NCBI RefSeq assembly: GCF_029320955.1
Contig: NZ_CP119757.1
Location: forward strand, 2,790,001 to 2,854,000
Reading direction: 5' to 3'
DNA: 64,000 nt
From: Flavobacterium sp. YJ01
GTDB lineage: Bacteria; Bacteroidota; Bacteroidia; Flavobacteriales; Flavobacteriaceae
Shown piece after piece: positions 32,522 through 40,980 of this stretch (the first letter of the stretch is position 1; each line of letters begins with the position of its first letter). The translations under genes were made by a program, and so were the position numbers. The notes below the pieces were generated by a model. That model worked only from the letters and a program-made list of their open reading frames with translations, did not search any database and was not told the DNA's origin.

Positions 32522-33526
32522 ATGGAAAATAACGAAACTAAATTTATAATTTATAATCATCCAAGCGGAAATGTTCGGGTTGATGTCTTTGTACAAGATG
32601 AAACAGTTTGGCTCACACAAAAAGGTATGAGTGAATTGTTTGATACGACAACACAAAATATTACAACGCATTTAAAAAACATTTTTGGATCAGGTGAATT
32701 AGAGGAAAATTCAACTTGTAAAGAAATTTTACAAGTTCAACTTGAAGGTAATCGTCAAGTTTCTAGGAACCAAAAATTCTATAATCTTGACGCAATTATA
32801 TCTGTCGGTTACAGAGTAAATTCAACAAAAGCTACACAATTTAGAATCTGGGCGACTCAAACTTTAAAAGAATATATAATTAAAGGTTTTGTTTTAGATG
32901 ATGAACGTCTAAAACAAGGACAGACCATTTTTGGCAAAGATTACTTTAAAGAATTATTGCGCAGAGTACGTTCTATTCGTACAAGTGAACGTCGAATTTA
33001 CCAACAAGTAAGTGATATTTTTGCTGAATGTAGTATTGATTATGATAGAAATTCGGAGATAACTAAAAATTTCTATGCTATGGTTCAAAATAAATTCCAT
33101 TTTGCTATAACCGGAAATACCGCTGCAGAAATTATCCATAAAAATGCAGATAAAACTAAAGATAATATGGGACTTACATCTTGGAAAAATGCTCCAGATG
33201 GAAGAATTATAAAGTCAGATGTGATTATTGCTAAAAACTATTTACAGGAGAAAGAAATTAGTCAATTAGAAAGAACTGTTACAGGTTATTTCGATTACAT
33301 AGAAAGTTTAATTGAGAGAGAAAATACTTTTACTATGGAACAATTGGCTACAAGTGTAAATAAATTTCTTTCTTTCAATGAATACAAAATTCTAGAGGGA
33401 AAAGGAAATATATCGAAAATCCAAGCGGATAAAAAAGCGATTAAAGAATATGATGAGTTCAATAAAACTCAAAAAATAATTTCAGATTTTGACAAAGAAA
33501 TTAAGCAAATCGGAAAGAAAAAATGA
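32522..33526 (+). CDS. RhuM-family DNA-binding protein
   Basis: 334 residues. The segment VWLTQKGMSELFDTTTQNITTHLKNIF (about 29-55), followed by FYNLDAIISVGYRVNSTKATQFRIWATQTLKEYI, is diagnostic of the RhuM (virulence protein RhuM) family, a predicted DNA-binding group scattered in accessory and toxin-antitoxin-like contexts. It sits one base after a ketosynthase stop and 54 bp before the next gene, on the same strand, and has no obvious link to pigment chemistry. It looks like a recent passenger that inserted without breaking a gene. No death-on-curing partner or mobile element is visible beside it. Confidence 0.88.
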   Translation: MENNETKFIIYNHPSGNVRVDVFVQDETVWLTQKGMSELFDTTTQNITTHLKNIFGSGELEENSTCKEILQVQLEGNRQVSRNQKFYNLDAIISVGYRVNSTKATQFRIWATQTLKEYIIKGFVLDDERLKQGQTIFGKDYFKELLRRVRSIRTSERRIYQQVSDIFAECSIDYDRNSEITKNFYAMVQNKFHFAITGNTAAEIIHKNADKTKDNMGLTSWKNAPDGRIIKSDVIIAKNYLQEKEISQLERTVTGYFDYIESLIERENTFTMEQLATSVNKFLSFNEYKILEGKGNISKIQADKKAIKEYDEFNKTQKIISDFDKEIKQIGKKK

Positions 33527-33580
33527 AATATTAAAATTGTCGCTACTTTGACTTCATAAAACAACTTATAAAAATACTAA

Positions 33581-34012
33581 ATGAAAAATTTAATCATTTT
33601 ATTTTTGGCAATATCTTCATTGAGTTGTGTCAAAAAAGTAGAAAAAATTAAAACTCCCACTTTCGTCTTTAATTATCAAGATGCAAAGAGCAGTTATACA
33701 CTAAGATATTTAGGAAAAGACACGCTATATTTGAATGATCTGAAAACGAATAAAAATTATGGCACTCCGATAAATTCTGTTTTAGGAAATGAGGTTTCAA
33801 GAACCATAAACAAAATTGACAAACCAGAATATACAGAGTCTTATCAAAGTAAATCAGGAAGCGATATTACTTTTAAATTTTTAATTTTAAATGCTCGACT
33901 TTCGTCTGATGCAGTTCCTAAAAACAATAACGCGGAAAAGGACGTTTACGAAGCTGCAAAAAAATTAAATAAACTGAAAAACGATTTAAATTTTGTTCCG
34001 TCGAACAAATAA
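33581..34012 (+). CDS. Small lipoprotein of unknown function
   Basis: 143 residues. A lipoprotein signal peptide ends at SSLSC (Cys16). The mature part is polar, with no recognised domain. It follows the RhuM gene and could have come with it or belong to the pigment operon; nothing in the sequence decides. Confidence 0.65.
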   Translation: MKNLIILFLAISSLSCVKKVEKIKTPTFVFNYQDAKSSYTLRYLGKDTLYLNDLKTNKNYGTPINSVLGNEVSRTINKIDKPEYTESYQSKSGSDITFKFLILNARLSSDAVPKNNNAEKDVYEAAKKLNKLKNDLNFVPSNK

Positions 34013-34023
34013 CAGTAGTTCTG

Positions 34024-34641
34024 ATGACTCAAAATAAAACTTACATACAAAATTATTGTACGATTGAAAACAACGAAATTGTTCTCAACGGAACTTCTGT
34101 ATTCAAAATTGAACCAACAGATTTTGCAGATTTTGCCAAACAAGCGTATCGTAGTTTTGAAATGCAATATCCCAAGTTTTTCAAAATGGATGCTTTGAGC
34201 AAACTGGCTTTTTTAGGTTCAGAATTGCTTTTGAGTCCGATAACTTCAACAGAAGAAGAAAATAATATTGCTTTGGTTTTGGCCAATAAATCGTCAAGTT
34301 TAGATACCGATGTAAAATATCAGGAATCTATTTCAGACAAAGAAAACTATTTTCCGAGTCCAGCGGTCTTTGTTTACACGTTGCCAAATATTTGTTTGGG
34401 CGAAATAAGTATTCGTCATCAGCTAAAAAGTGAGAATTCTTTCTTTATATTTGACACCTTTAATACCGAATTTATGTCCAATTATTCTAATATTCTTCTG
34501 AATACGAATAAAGCAGATACGGTTTTGTGCGGTTGGGTAGAATTTTACAATGACAATTATAAAGCTTTTCTTTGTACGATTAGTACAACGGAAAACACAG
34601 AATTTAAAAACGAAACTATCAATACATTATATAATAAATAA
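34024..34641 (+). CDS. Divergent beta-ketoacyl-synthase-like half protein
   Basis: 205 residues. The stretch LSKLAFLGSELLLSPI, then NNIALVLANKSSSLDTDVKYQESI and FPSPAVFVYTLPNICLGEISIRHQL, parallels the N-terminal half of KAS proteins (the LANRSGS-like strand and the segment before the active-site helix). No TACSS-type cysteine motif is present, and the C-terminal half is missing. It is therefore not a condensing enzyme on its own; it may be a structural partner of a ketosynthase. It stands 2 bp before the second ACP gene, a conserved-looking unit. Confidence 0.65.
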   Translation: MTQNKTYIQNYCTIENNEIVLNGTSVFKIEPTDFADFAKQAYRSFEMQYPKFFKMDALSKLAFLGSELLLSPITSTEEENNIALVLANKSSSLDTDVKYQESISDKENYFPSPAVFVYTLPNICLGEISIRHQLKSENSFFIFDTFNTEFMSNYSNILLNTNKADTVLCGWVEFYNDNYKAFLCTISTTENTEFKNETINTLYNK

Positions 34642-34643
34642 TC

Positions 34644-34901
34644 ATGGAAGCATTAAAAGAAGAATTAAAAAATAAAATCATAACTACTTTAAACCTTGAA
34701 GATATCGCAGTTGAAGATATTGCTGATAACGATCCTTTGTTTGGAGACGGTTTAGGTTTAGACTCGATTGATGCACTTGAATTGATCGTGATTTTAGATA
34801 AAGATTACGGAATTAAATTAGTAGATCCGAAAGAAGGAAAAACAATTTTCCAATCTATCGAAACTATGGCGGCGTATATCAGCGCTAACAGAACGAAGTA
34901 A
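34644..34901 (+). CDS. Acyl carrier protein, second of two
   Basis: 85 residues with GLGLDSIDALELIVILD (phosphopantetheine Ser near 41). It is 2 bp after the half-ketosynthase gene and just upstream of the KS / chain-length-factor pair, so it probably carries the polyene chain. A repeat-derived 105-bp spacer separates it from the ketosynthase. Confidence 0.92.
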   Translation: MEALKEELKNKIITTLNLEDIAVEDIADNDPLFGDGLGLDSIDALELIVILDKDYGIKLVDPKEGKTIFQSIETMAAYISANRTK

Positions 34902-34902
34902 T

Positions 34903-35006
34903 TGTAGATTGCAGATTTTAGATTTTAGATTTCTGAAAATCTGAAAGTCTACAACTTTGACAAAGTTCAAAATCTAAAATCTAAAATCAAAACTCTAAAA
35001 TCTAAA
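34903..35006. repeat. AT-rich intergenic repeat abutting a start codon
   Basis: Made of ATTTTAGA-type iterations at the left and TCTAAAATC iterations at the right that can pair with each other, with ACTTTG/CAAAGT in the centre. The right-hand iterations run directly into the ATG at 35007, so the ribosome-binding region of the ketosynthase gene is repeat DNA. Confidence 0.75.
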
Positions 35007-36206
35007 ATGGCAAAAGGTGTTGCAATAACGGGAATGGGAATTATTTCTGCGATTGGGAATTCGGTTGAGGAAAATTATCTTTCGTTGATCGAAAACAAAA
35101 TCGGTATTTCTCGCATTCAAAATATTTCTACGGTTCATGCAGATTTAATCAAAGTTGGAGAAATTAAAAAAACCAACGAAGATCTTATCAATGAATTGAA
35201 GTTAAACGAGAATAATAATTTCTCCAGAACCGCTATGATTGGTACTTTAGCAGCAAAACAAGCTGTTGAAAACGCTGGCATTACCTCAATCAACGAATTT
35301 AGAACTGGACTTATTTCGGCTACTAGCGTGGGCGGAATGGACATGACAGAGAAACATTATTACGATTATTTCGAAAAACCAGAATTGGTTAAATATATCA
35401 CTTGTCACGATGGCGGTGATGTTGCCGAAAAAATTGCCGAAGAATTAGGTTTAAAAGGAATGGTAACTACTATTTCTACAGCTTGCTCTTCTGCGGCAAA
35501 TTCTATTATGCTGGGCGCAAGATTAATTAAAACAGGAAAATTGGATCGCGTAATTGTGGGCGGAGCTGATGCTTTGGCAAAATTTACCATCAACGGATTT
35601 AAGACTTTGATGATTCTATCTGACGATTACAACAAACCTTTCGACAATAACAGAAAAGGATTGAATCTGGGAGAAGCTGCGGCTTTTTTAGTTTTAGAAT
35701 CGGATGAAATTGTGGCAAAACAAAACAAAAAAGTATTGGCAAGAGTTTCAGGTTATGGAAATGCAAATGACGCTTTTCACCAAACGGCTTCCTCAGAAAA
35801 TGGAGACGGCGCTTATCTGGCCATGAAAAAAGCGTTTGAAGTTTCAGGTTTAAAACCTTCTCAAATTGACTACATCAACGTTCATGGAACCGCAACGCCA
35901 AATAACGATTTATCAGAAGGAAGAGCTTTAAGACGAATTTACGAAGAGGAAAAAGTTCCCGATTTTAGTTCAACAAAACCATTTACAGGTCACACTTTAG
36001 CGGCAGCGGCGGCAATTGAAGCTGTTTACAGTGTTTTGGCAATTCAGAATAATGTGGTTTATCCAAATCTGAATTTTGAAACCCAAATGGAAGAATTCGA
36101 TTTGACTCCGCAGACTTCTATTAAAAATAAAAACATCGAACACGTTTTATCTAATTCTTTTGGGTTTGGAGGAAATTGTTCAACACTTATATTTTCAAAA
36201 AGCTAA
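35007..36206 (+). CDS. Beta-ketoacyl-ACP synthase, partner of the chain-length-factor-like protein
   Basis: 399 residues, FabF-like, with Cys160 (ISTACSSAANS), His293 (NVHGTATPNND) and His329 (KPFTGHTLAAAA). Its stop codon overlaps the start of a KS homolog that has lost the catalytic residues. This pairing matches the KS:chain-length-factor heterodimer known from aryl-polyene synthesis (ApeO:ApeC) and type II polyketides, so it is the best candidate for polyene extension. Its start region is repeat-derived. Confidence 0.92.
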   Translation: MAKGVAITGMGIISAIGNSVEENYLSLIENKIGISRIQNISTVHADLIKVGEIKKTNEDLINELKLNENNNFSRTAMIGTLAAKQAVENAGITSINEFRTGLISATSVGGMDMTEKHYYDYFEKPELVKYITCHDGGDVAEKIAEELGLKGMVTTISTACSSAANSIMLGARLIKTGKLDRVIVGGADALAKFTINGFKTLMILSDDYNKPFDNNRKGLNLGEAAAFLVLESDEIVAKQNKKVLARVSGYGNANDAFHQTASSENGDGAYLAMKKAFEVSGLKPSQIDYINVHGTATPNNDLSEGRALRRIYEEEKVPDFSSTKPFTGHTLAAAAAIEAVYSVLAIQNNVVYPNLNFETQMEEFDLTPQTSIKNKNIEHVLSNSFGFGGNCSTLIFSKS

Positions 36207-37267
36207 TGAAAAAAACATATATAAATGGAGTAGGCTGTATTTCGACTCAAAAAACATTTGATACTGTTTTTTTGGAAGAAGCTGTTGTAAATCATGACGA
36301 AAATGTACTCGCGATCGTTTCGCCTGCGTACAAAGAATATATTTCGCCAGCTGCAAGTCGCAGAATGGCAAAAGGCGTAAAAAACGGAATCGTAGCTTCG
36401 GCTTTGGCAATGAAAGATGCTAATATCGAAAAGGTAGATGCAATTATTACCGGAACTGGTTTAGGCTGTATTGAAGATTCTGAAAAATTCTTAAAAAGCA
36501 TTTTAGATAATAAAGAAGAATTTTTAACGCCGACTTCTTTTATCCAATCTACTCATAATACGGTTGGTGCGCAAATTGCACTTTTACAGCAATGTAAAGG
36601 TTATAATTTTACTTACGTGAATGGTGCAGTTTCTTTTGAATCGGCACTTTTGGATGCTAAAATGCAAATTGAAGAAGACGAAGCTAATTCTATTTTAGTT
36701 GGTGGAGTCGATGAAAATGGCGATTATACTACTGCCCTTTTCAAATTAAACGGACGAATCAAAAAAGACAATTCTGCTCCCTATGATGTTTTAACTTCTA
36801 CAACAAGCGGAGCTGTTTATGGAGAAGGCGCTAGTTTTTTTGTTTTAGAAAACGAAAGAAAAGACCATACTTACGCAGAACTTTTGGATGTTTCTATTGT
36901 AAACACTTTGGAAGTAAATGAAGTAGAATCTGAAATTAAATCATTTTTGAAATCTAATAATTTAGAAATTTCAGATATTGATGCTTTGGTTTTAGGTTTT
37001 GACGGAAATGCTTCTTTCGAAAATTATTATAGAAATCTGGCTGAAAATGCTTTTGCAAAAACACCTGTTTTGTATTACAAACATTTAAGCGGCGAATACG
37101 ATACGGCTTCGGCTTTTGCTTTTTGGATGGCTTCGAAGATTTTAAAAACACAGGAAATTCCAGAAATTGTAAAAGTAAATTCGGTTGCAAAACCGACTTT
37201 TAAAACCATTTTATTGTACAATCAATTAAGCGGAAAAAATCATAGTTTTACGTTACTGTCAAAATGA
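36206..37267 (+). CDS. Chain-length-factor-like ketosynthase homolog without active site
   Basis: 353 residues from the ATG at 36206 (TAATG overlap with the preceding stop); an in-frame TTG upstream would only add residues from the other gene's end. The fold is KAS-like, but the cysteine position reads YVNGAVSFESALL (Ala141 where Cys is expected), the HGTATP motif is replaced by GFDGNASFEN, and the KxxxGH motif by HLSGEYDTAS. It cannot condense by itself and should set chain length as partner of the upstream KS. Confidence 0.85.
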   Translation: MKKTYINGVGCISTQKTFDTVFLEEAVVNHDENVLAIVSPAYKEYISPAASRRMAKGVKNGIVASALAMKDANIEKVDAIITGTGLGCIEDSEKFLKSILDNKEEFLTPTSFIQSTHNTVGAQIALLQQCKGYNFTYVNGAVSFESALLDAKMQIEEDEANSILVGGVDENGDYTTALFKLNGRIKKDNSAPYDVLTSTTSGAVYGEGASFFVLENERKDHTYAELLDVSIVNTLEVNEVESEIKSFLKSNNLEISDIDALVLGFDGNASFENYYRNLAENAFAKTPVLYYKHLSGEYDTASAFAFWMASKILKTQEIPEIVKVNSVAKPTFKTILLYNQLSGKNHSFTLLSK

Positions 37268-38046
37268 TAACGCATAAAAACATTACGATATTTTTTATCA
37301 TTTTATTGATTCTTTTAAACTTTCTGAATCTTTATATAACGATAAATTTTCTTTGGTTTTTAGGAATCATCTTAATTTGGATTGGAATAAATGCTGTTGG
37401 TTCTTCGAGAATTTCTTCCAATTATCATGTAAAAGCTTATTGCAATAATCCTTTAGAAAAAGAAAAAAAAATCGCACTTACTTTTGATGACGGTCCAAGC
37501 GAATTTACTTTAGAAGTTTTAGCACTTCTTAAAAAATACAATGCTAAAGCCACTTTTTTCTGTATTGGGAAAAACATCGAAAAACATCCCAAAATTTTAA
37601 AACAAATTATTACCGAAGGTCATTTGGTTGGAAATCATTCTTATTCTCACTCTAAATTATTCGATTTTTACAATGAAGATAAAATAACGGATGAACTTCG
37701 TAAAACAGATGAATTGCTGGAAAAATTTACTTCCAAAAAAATAAACTTTTTTCGTCCGCCTTATGGAGTTACTACACCTTCGATTCGAAGAGCTTTAAAA
37801 ATTACCGGACATAAAACAATTGGCTGGAATATTCGTTCTCTTGATGGAGGAACTAAAAATCAGGAATTAATTTTCAATCGAATTATTAAACGTGTTTCTC
37901 CCGGCGGAATTGTACTTTTGCATGATACGGGAAAACATTCTGTTTTGGTCTTGGAACAGTTTTTGCAATTTTTAAAGCAAAATAATTATCAAGTCGTTTC
38001 GACCGAAGAACTTTTGAATCTTAATGCTTATGAAATTGAACACTGA
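37264..38046 (+). CDS. Polysaccharide deacetylase-family (NodB-type) membrane protein
   Basis: 260 residues. Two hydrophobic helices (about 5-23 and 26-45), then a NodB domain with the metal motifs intact: TFDDGPSEFT (near 73) with the catalytic and metal Asp, and HSYSH (near 124-128), plus RPPYG and LLHDTG. It should remove an acetyl or similar group from a carbohydrate at the outer face of the inner membrane. It overlaps the chain-length-factor gene by 4 bp, so it belongs to the operon although no sugar is known in flexirubin. A small-molecule deacylase role is possible. Confidence 0.85.
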   Translation: MITHKNITIFFIILLILLNFLNLYITINFLWFLGIILIWIGINAVGSSRISSNYHVKAYCNNPLEKEKKIALTFDDGPSEFTLEVLALLKKYNAKATFFCIGKNIEKHPKILKQIITEGHLVGNHSYSHSKLFDFYNEDKITDELRKTDELLEKFTSKKINFFRPPYGVTTPSIRRALKITGHKTIGWNIRSLDGGTKNQELIFNRIIKRVSPGGIVLLHDTGKHSVLVLEQFLQFLKQNNYQVVSTEELLNLNAYEIEH

Positions 38047-38068
38047 TTAAGCAGTAACACGTCAAGTT

Positions 38069-38101
38069 AGACCTAACAGGTTTTAAAAACCTGTTAGGTC
38101 T
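38069..38101. repeat. Perfect inverted repeat in the intergenic gap
   Basis: AGACCTAACAGGTTTT and AAAACCTGTTAGGTCT form a nearly loop-free 16-bp hairpin between the deacetylase and LolA-like genes. No T run follows, so it looks more like an intergenic repeat than a terminator, though it may reduce read-through or stabilise mRNA ends. Confidence 0.75.
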
Positions 38102-38124
38102 CGCTAGAAAACTTTTAACAATCT

Positions 38125-38751
38125 ATGAAAACTAAAATAGCTATACTAATTCTATTTATTTCAGGCAGTTTGTTCGCTCAGGAACAAAAAATGACCGATG
38201 CCGAAATTGCATCTTTCAAACAAGACGTAAATGTGGTGGCGAAAAAAATTAAAACTTTAAGTACCGATTTTGTTCAATACAAACATTTAGATTTCCTTTC
38301 GAAAGACATTGAAACTTCTGGAAAAATGGTTTTTAAAGAACCTGCTTTACTTCAATGGCAATATAAAAAACCATATAATTACAGCATCACGTTCAAAAAT
38401 GGAAAAATCCTGATTAACGACGAAGGAAAGAAAAGCGCCGTTGATATTGGAAACAGCAAAATATTTGCAAGAATTAATAAATTAATAGTTGGAAGCGTAA
38501 GCGGAAATATGTTTGACGATAAAGAATTTACAATTTCATATTTTAAATTGAAAGGTCAGAATCTGGCGAAATTTATTCCGAAAGATGCGACGCTGAAAAA
38601 ATACATCAAACAAATTGAACTGACTTTTGATAAAGAAGAAGCAACTGTGGTTCAAGTAAAATTATTAGAATCTTCTGAAGATTATACTAGAATTGTACTT
38701 AAAAATAAAGTGATCAATGCAAAAATCGACGATTCAGTTTTTACTAATTAA
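38125..38751 (+). CDS. LolA-like outer-membrane lipoprotein carrier homolog
   Basis: 208 residues. Signal peptide 1-18 (ending LFAQ), then a LolA/LolB-like incomplete beta-barrel: LSTDFVQYKHLDFLSKDIETSGKMVFKEPALLQWQYKKPYNYSI is typical of LolA N-terminal strands. Aryl-polyene clusters carry such proteins together with an MMPL exporter, presumably to escort the hydrophobic product through the periplasm. It overlaps the next gene by 35 bp. Confidence 0.82.
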   Translation: MKTKIAILILFISGSLFAQEQKMTDAEIASFKQDVNVVAKKIKTLSTDFVQYKHLDFLSKDIETSGKMVFKEPALLQWQYKKPYNYSITFKNGKILINDEGKKSAVDIGNSKIFARINKLIVGSVSGNMFDDKEFTISYFKLKGQNLAKFIPKDATLKKYIKQIELTFDKEEATVVQVKLLESSEDYTRIVLKNKVINAKIDDSVFTN

Positions 38752-39352
38752 TTGCTTTCTGGCAATTGTACTGGTTTCTTGCGGCTCGGTCACAAAAAAC
38801 TACACGCCAAAAAAATTAGACAAAACGTCTTATACGGTTCCGTATTTCTCAGACTCAAAAACTGATTATGTTTATAAAACTAATATTTCAGTTTACGGAA
38901 ATGAATTGTCTGGAATTTTCATTGCCAAAAAAATAAACGATACCACGCACAGAATTGTTTTTACAACTGAATTTGGAAATAAATTAATGGATTTTGAAAT
39001 TTCTGAAACCGATTTTAAAGTCAATTCGATTGTTTCAGAATTAGATCGAAAAATCTTGATTAATACTTTAAAAGAAGATTTTAGATTGCTTTTAAAAAAG
39101 GAATATTTGATTCAGGAACAATTTGAAAATGAATCTTCTGATATTTATAAATCGGAAGACGGCAAACGTGACAATTATATTTTTATCTCCAAAGAAGATC
39201 AAAAACTAGAAAAGATCGTTCATTCTTCTAAAACAAAAGAAAAATTTACACTGCTTTTCAATTCAGAAAACAATATTTTTGCTGAAAATATTCAGATTAT
39301 TCATCAAAATATTAAGCTTAAAATCGAGCTGAATTATTTTAAATCAGAATAG
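38717..39352 (+). CDS. Lipoprotein of unknown function (pigment cluster)
   Basis: 211 residues. A lipoprotein signal ends at VLVSC (Cys22). The mature part is beta-strand-rich with no recognised motif. Its start lies 35 bp inside the LolA-like gene. A LolB-like acceptor role at the outer membrane would fit the pairing with LolA, but I see no motif that proves it. Confidence 0.7.
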   Translation: MQKSTIQFLLINCFLAIVLVSCGSVTKNYTPKKLDKTSYTVPYFSDSKTDYVYKTNISVYGNELSGIFIAKKINDTTHRIVFTTEFGNKLMDFEISETDFKVNSIVSELDRKILINTLKEDFRLLLKKEYLIQEQFENESSDIYKSEDGKRDNYIFISKEDQKLEKIVHSSKTKEKFTLLFNSENNIFAENIQIIHQNIKLKIELNYFKSE

Positions 39353-39389
39353 AAAATTAAACTAACCATAAAACTAAACTAATCCCAAG

Positions 39390-39989
39390 ATGAAAAAAAT
39401 AACTTTAATTGCATTCGTTTTATTTATCGGAATTCAGTCTTCTCAATCACAAGTAAGAGTTAGTCCAGGACTTAGAGGCGGATTGAATATTTCAACATTA
39501 ACGAATATAGACGACAATAATTCAAAAACAGATTTTTATGTTGGTGGATTAGTGAACATTAAATTTAATAAATTCTTTTCGTTACAGCCAGAGATTACAT
39601 ACTCCAGACAAGGTGATGAAGGAAGAGAGTATTTTGGAAACGGCAACAATTATCGTTATGTAAAATATGAACTAAATTATATAACACTTGGAGCGGTTGC
39701 TAAATTTAACTTTAATGGCGGTGGTTTTCATCTATTGGCAGGACCTTCTTTAGATTTAAAAGTTGGTGATAATTATATCAATTCAAATCCTGAAGATTTT
39801 GACTTGGCAATAGTTGGAGGTATTGGTTATACATTGCCAAATGGTTTGACATTTGAAGCGAGAATTAAACAAGGGTTGGTAGATATTTATGGTTACGATT
39901 ATTACGATAACAATGGATATTATACAAATGATGCGATATTAAATCAGGTTTTTCAAATTGGAATTAGCTATACTTTTAAAACAAAATAA
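39390..39989 (+). CDS. Outer-membrane beta-barrel protein, first of a tandem pair
   Basis: 199 residues. Signal peptide 1-20 (SQSQ), then repeated aromatic/glycine strand patterns: VRVSPGLRGGLNIST, KTDFYVGGLVNIKFNKFFSLQPEITYSRQG and a C-terminal QIGISYTFKTK, typical of small PorT-like porin-family barrels. It is paralogous to the next gene, 3 bp downstream. It may help anchor or pass pigment in the outer membrane. Confidence 0.82.
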   Translation: MKKITLIAFVLFIGIQSSQSQVRVSPGLRGGLNISTLTNIDDNNSKTDFYVGGLVNIKFNKFFSLQPEITYSRQGDEGREYFGNGNNYRYVKYELNYITLGAVAKFNFNGGGFHLLAGPSLDLKVGDNYINSNPEDFDLAIVGGIGYTLPNGLTFEARIKQGLVDIYGYDYYDNNGYYTNDAILNQVFQIGISYTFKTK

Positions 39990-39992
39990 CGC

Positions 39993-40601
39993 ATGAAAAA
40001 AAGAGTATTTTTCTTTATTGCTGTTTTTACAGTTTTAAATCTACAAGCTCAAATAAGTGTTAAACCAGGTTTAAGAGGAGGATTTAGTTTTTCGACCATT
40101 TCTGAAATGCATGCCGATTATAAAACTGATTTTTATGTTGGTGGTTTTTCTGAAATTAAGATTACAAAAATTTATGCGCTTCAGCCAGAACTTAATTACA
40201 CAAGACAAGGTTCTAATAATGTTGCCCGTAATTATTATGATGAAAACACGCAAAGCGATCGAATTGAACATCTAGATCTTGAAATAAATTATTTGTCTCT
40301 TTCGGTAATGAATAAATTTACTTTACCGCAAGGAATTCAATTTCAAGCTGGACCAACATTAGATATTTTATTAAATGATAATCTGGTAGTTAGAAAAGCG
40401 CAGAATGATCTTGGTTTAGTTTTAGGAGTTGCTTATGCTCTGCCTTCAGGTTTAACTTTTGAAGCACGATTTAAGAAAGGTTTGCTTGATATTTTGAGCA
40501 GCGATTATTATCAAAACGACTCGAATAATTATTATTTATTTGGAGATTACAATACCAATATTAATTTTCAGCTGGGAGTTTCCTATTCATTCGGAAAATA
40601 A
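39993..40601 (+). CDS. Outer-membrane beta-barrel protein, second of a tandem pair
   Basis: 202 residues. Signal peptide 1-19 (ending LQAQ) and the same strand sequence plan as its neighbour (ISVKPGLRGGFSFST, KTDFYVGGFSEIKITKIYALQPELNYTRQG, LPSGLTFEARFKKGLLDI, QLGVSYSFGK). The pair arose by tandem duplication. Confidence 0.82.
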   Translation: MKKRVFFFIAVFTVLNLQAQISVKPGLRGGFSFSTISEMHADYKTDFYVGGFSEIKITKIYALQPELNYTRQGSNNVARNYYDENTQSDRIEHLDLEINYLSLSVMNKFTLPQGIQFQAGPTLDILLNDNLVVRKAQNDLGLVLGVAYALPSGLTFEARFKKGLLDILSSDYYQNDSNNYYLFGDYNTNINFQLGVSYSFGK

Positions 40602-40606
40602 AAAAT

Positions 40607-40978
40607 ATGATTTTAAACGATTTTTACAAAGTCCTATCGGAGGAAAAAGTATCCGATTCAAAATATAATGTTACCATTTTGGTTAATGAAAAGCATGAAG
40701 TTTTTAAAGGTCATTTTCCAGGAAATCCGATTATGCCTGGAGTTTGCATGATTCAGATTATCAAAGAATTGACAGAGAAATTTACAAACGAATCTTTATT
40801 GATTCAAACATTGACCAATGTAAAATTTATGGCGCTCATTAATCCTGAGGCAACGCCAGAATTACGCTTAGAATTAGACATATTAATTACCGAAGATAAT
40901 TTGGTAAAAGTGAAAAACACGACTTACTTTAACGATACTACTGCTCTTAAATTGAGCACAGTATTCAAAAAAATATAA
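40607..40978 (+). CDS. FabA/FabZ-like hotdog dehydratase
   Basis: 123 residues. FKGHFPGNPIMPGVCMIQIIKEL (about 34-56) is the canonical FabZ helix with the catalytic His; the usual Glu on the helix reads Gln (MIQ), as in some 3-hydroxyacyl-ACP dehydratase-like partners. It should act in polyene dehydration together with the hotdog pair at 25732-26636. It follows the barrel genes by 5 bp and precedes the next gene by 2 bp. Confidence 0.82.
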   Translation: MILNDFYKVLSEEKVSDSKYNVTILVNEKHEVFKGHFPGNPIMPGVCMIQIIKELTEKFTNESLLIQTLTNVKFMALINPEATPELRLELDILITEDNLVKVKNTTYFNDTTALKLSTVFKKI

Positions 40979-40980
40979 TT

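Noticed and set aside
36176..36205. Upstream TTG start for the chain-length-factor-like gene
   Set aside because: It would read through the last codons of the preceding ketosynthase; the TAATG overlap at 36204-36208 is the normal coupled start.
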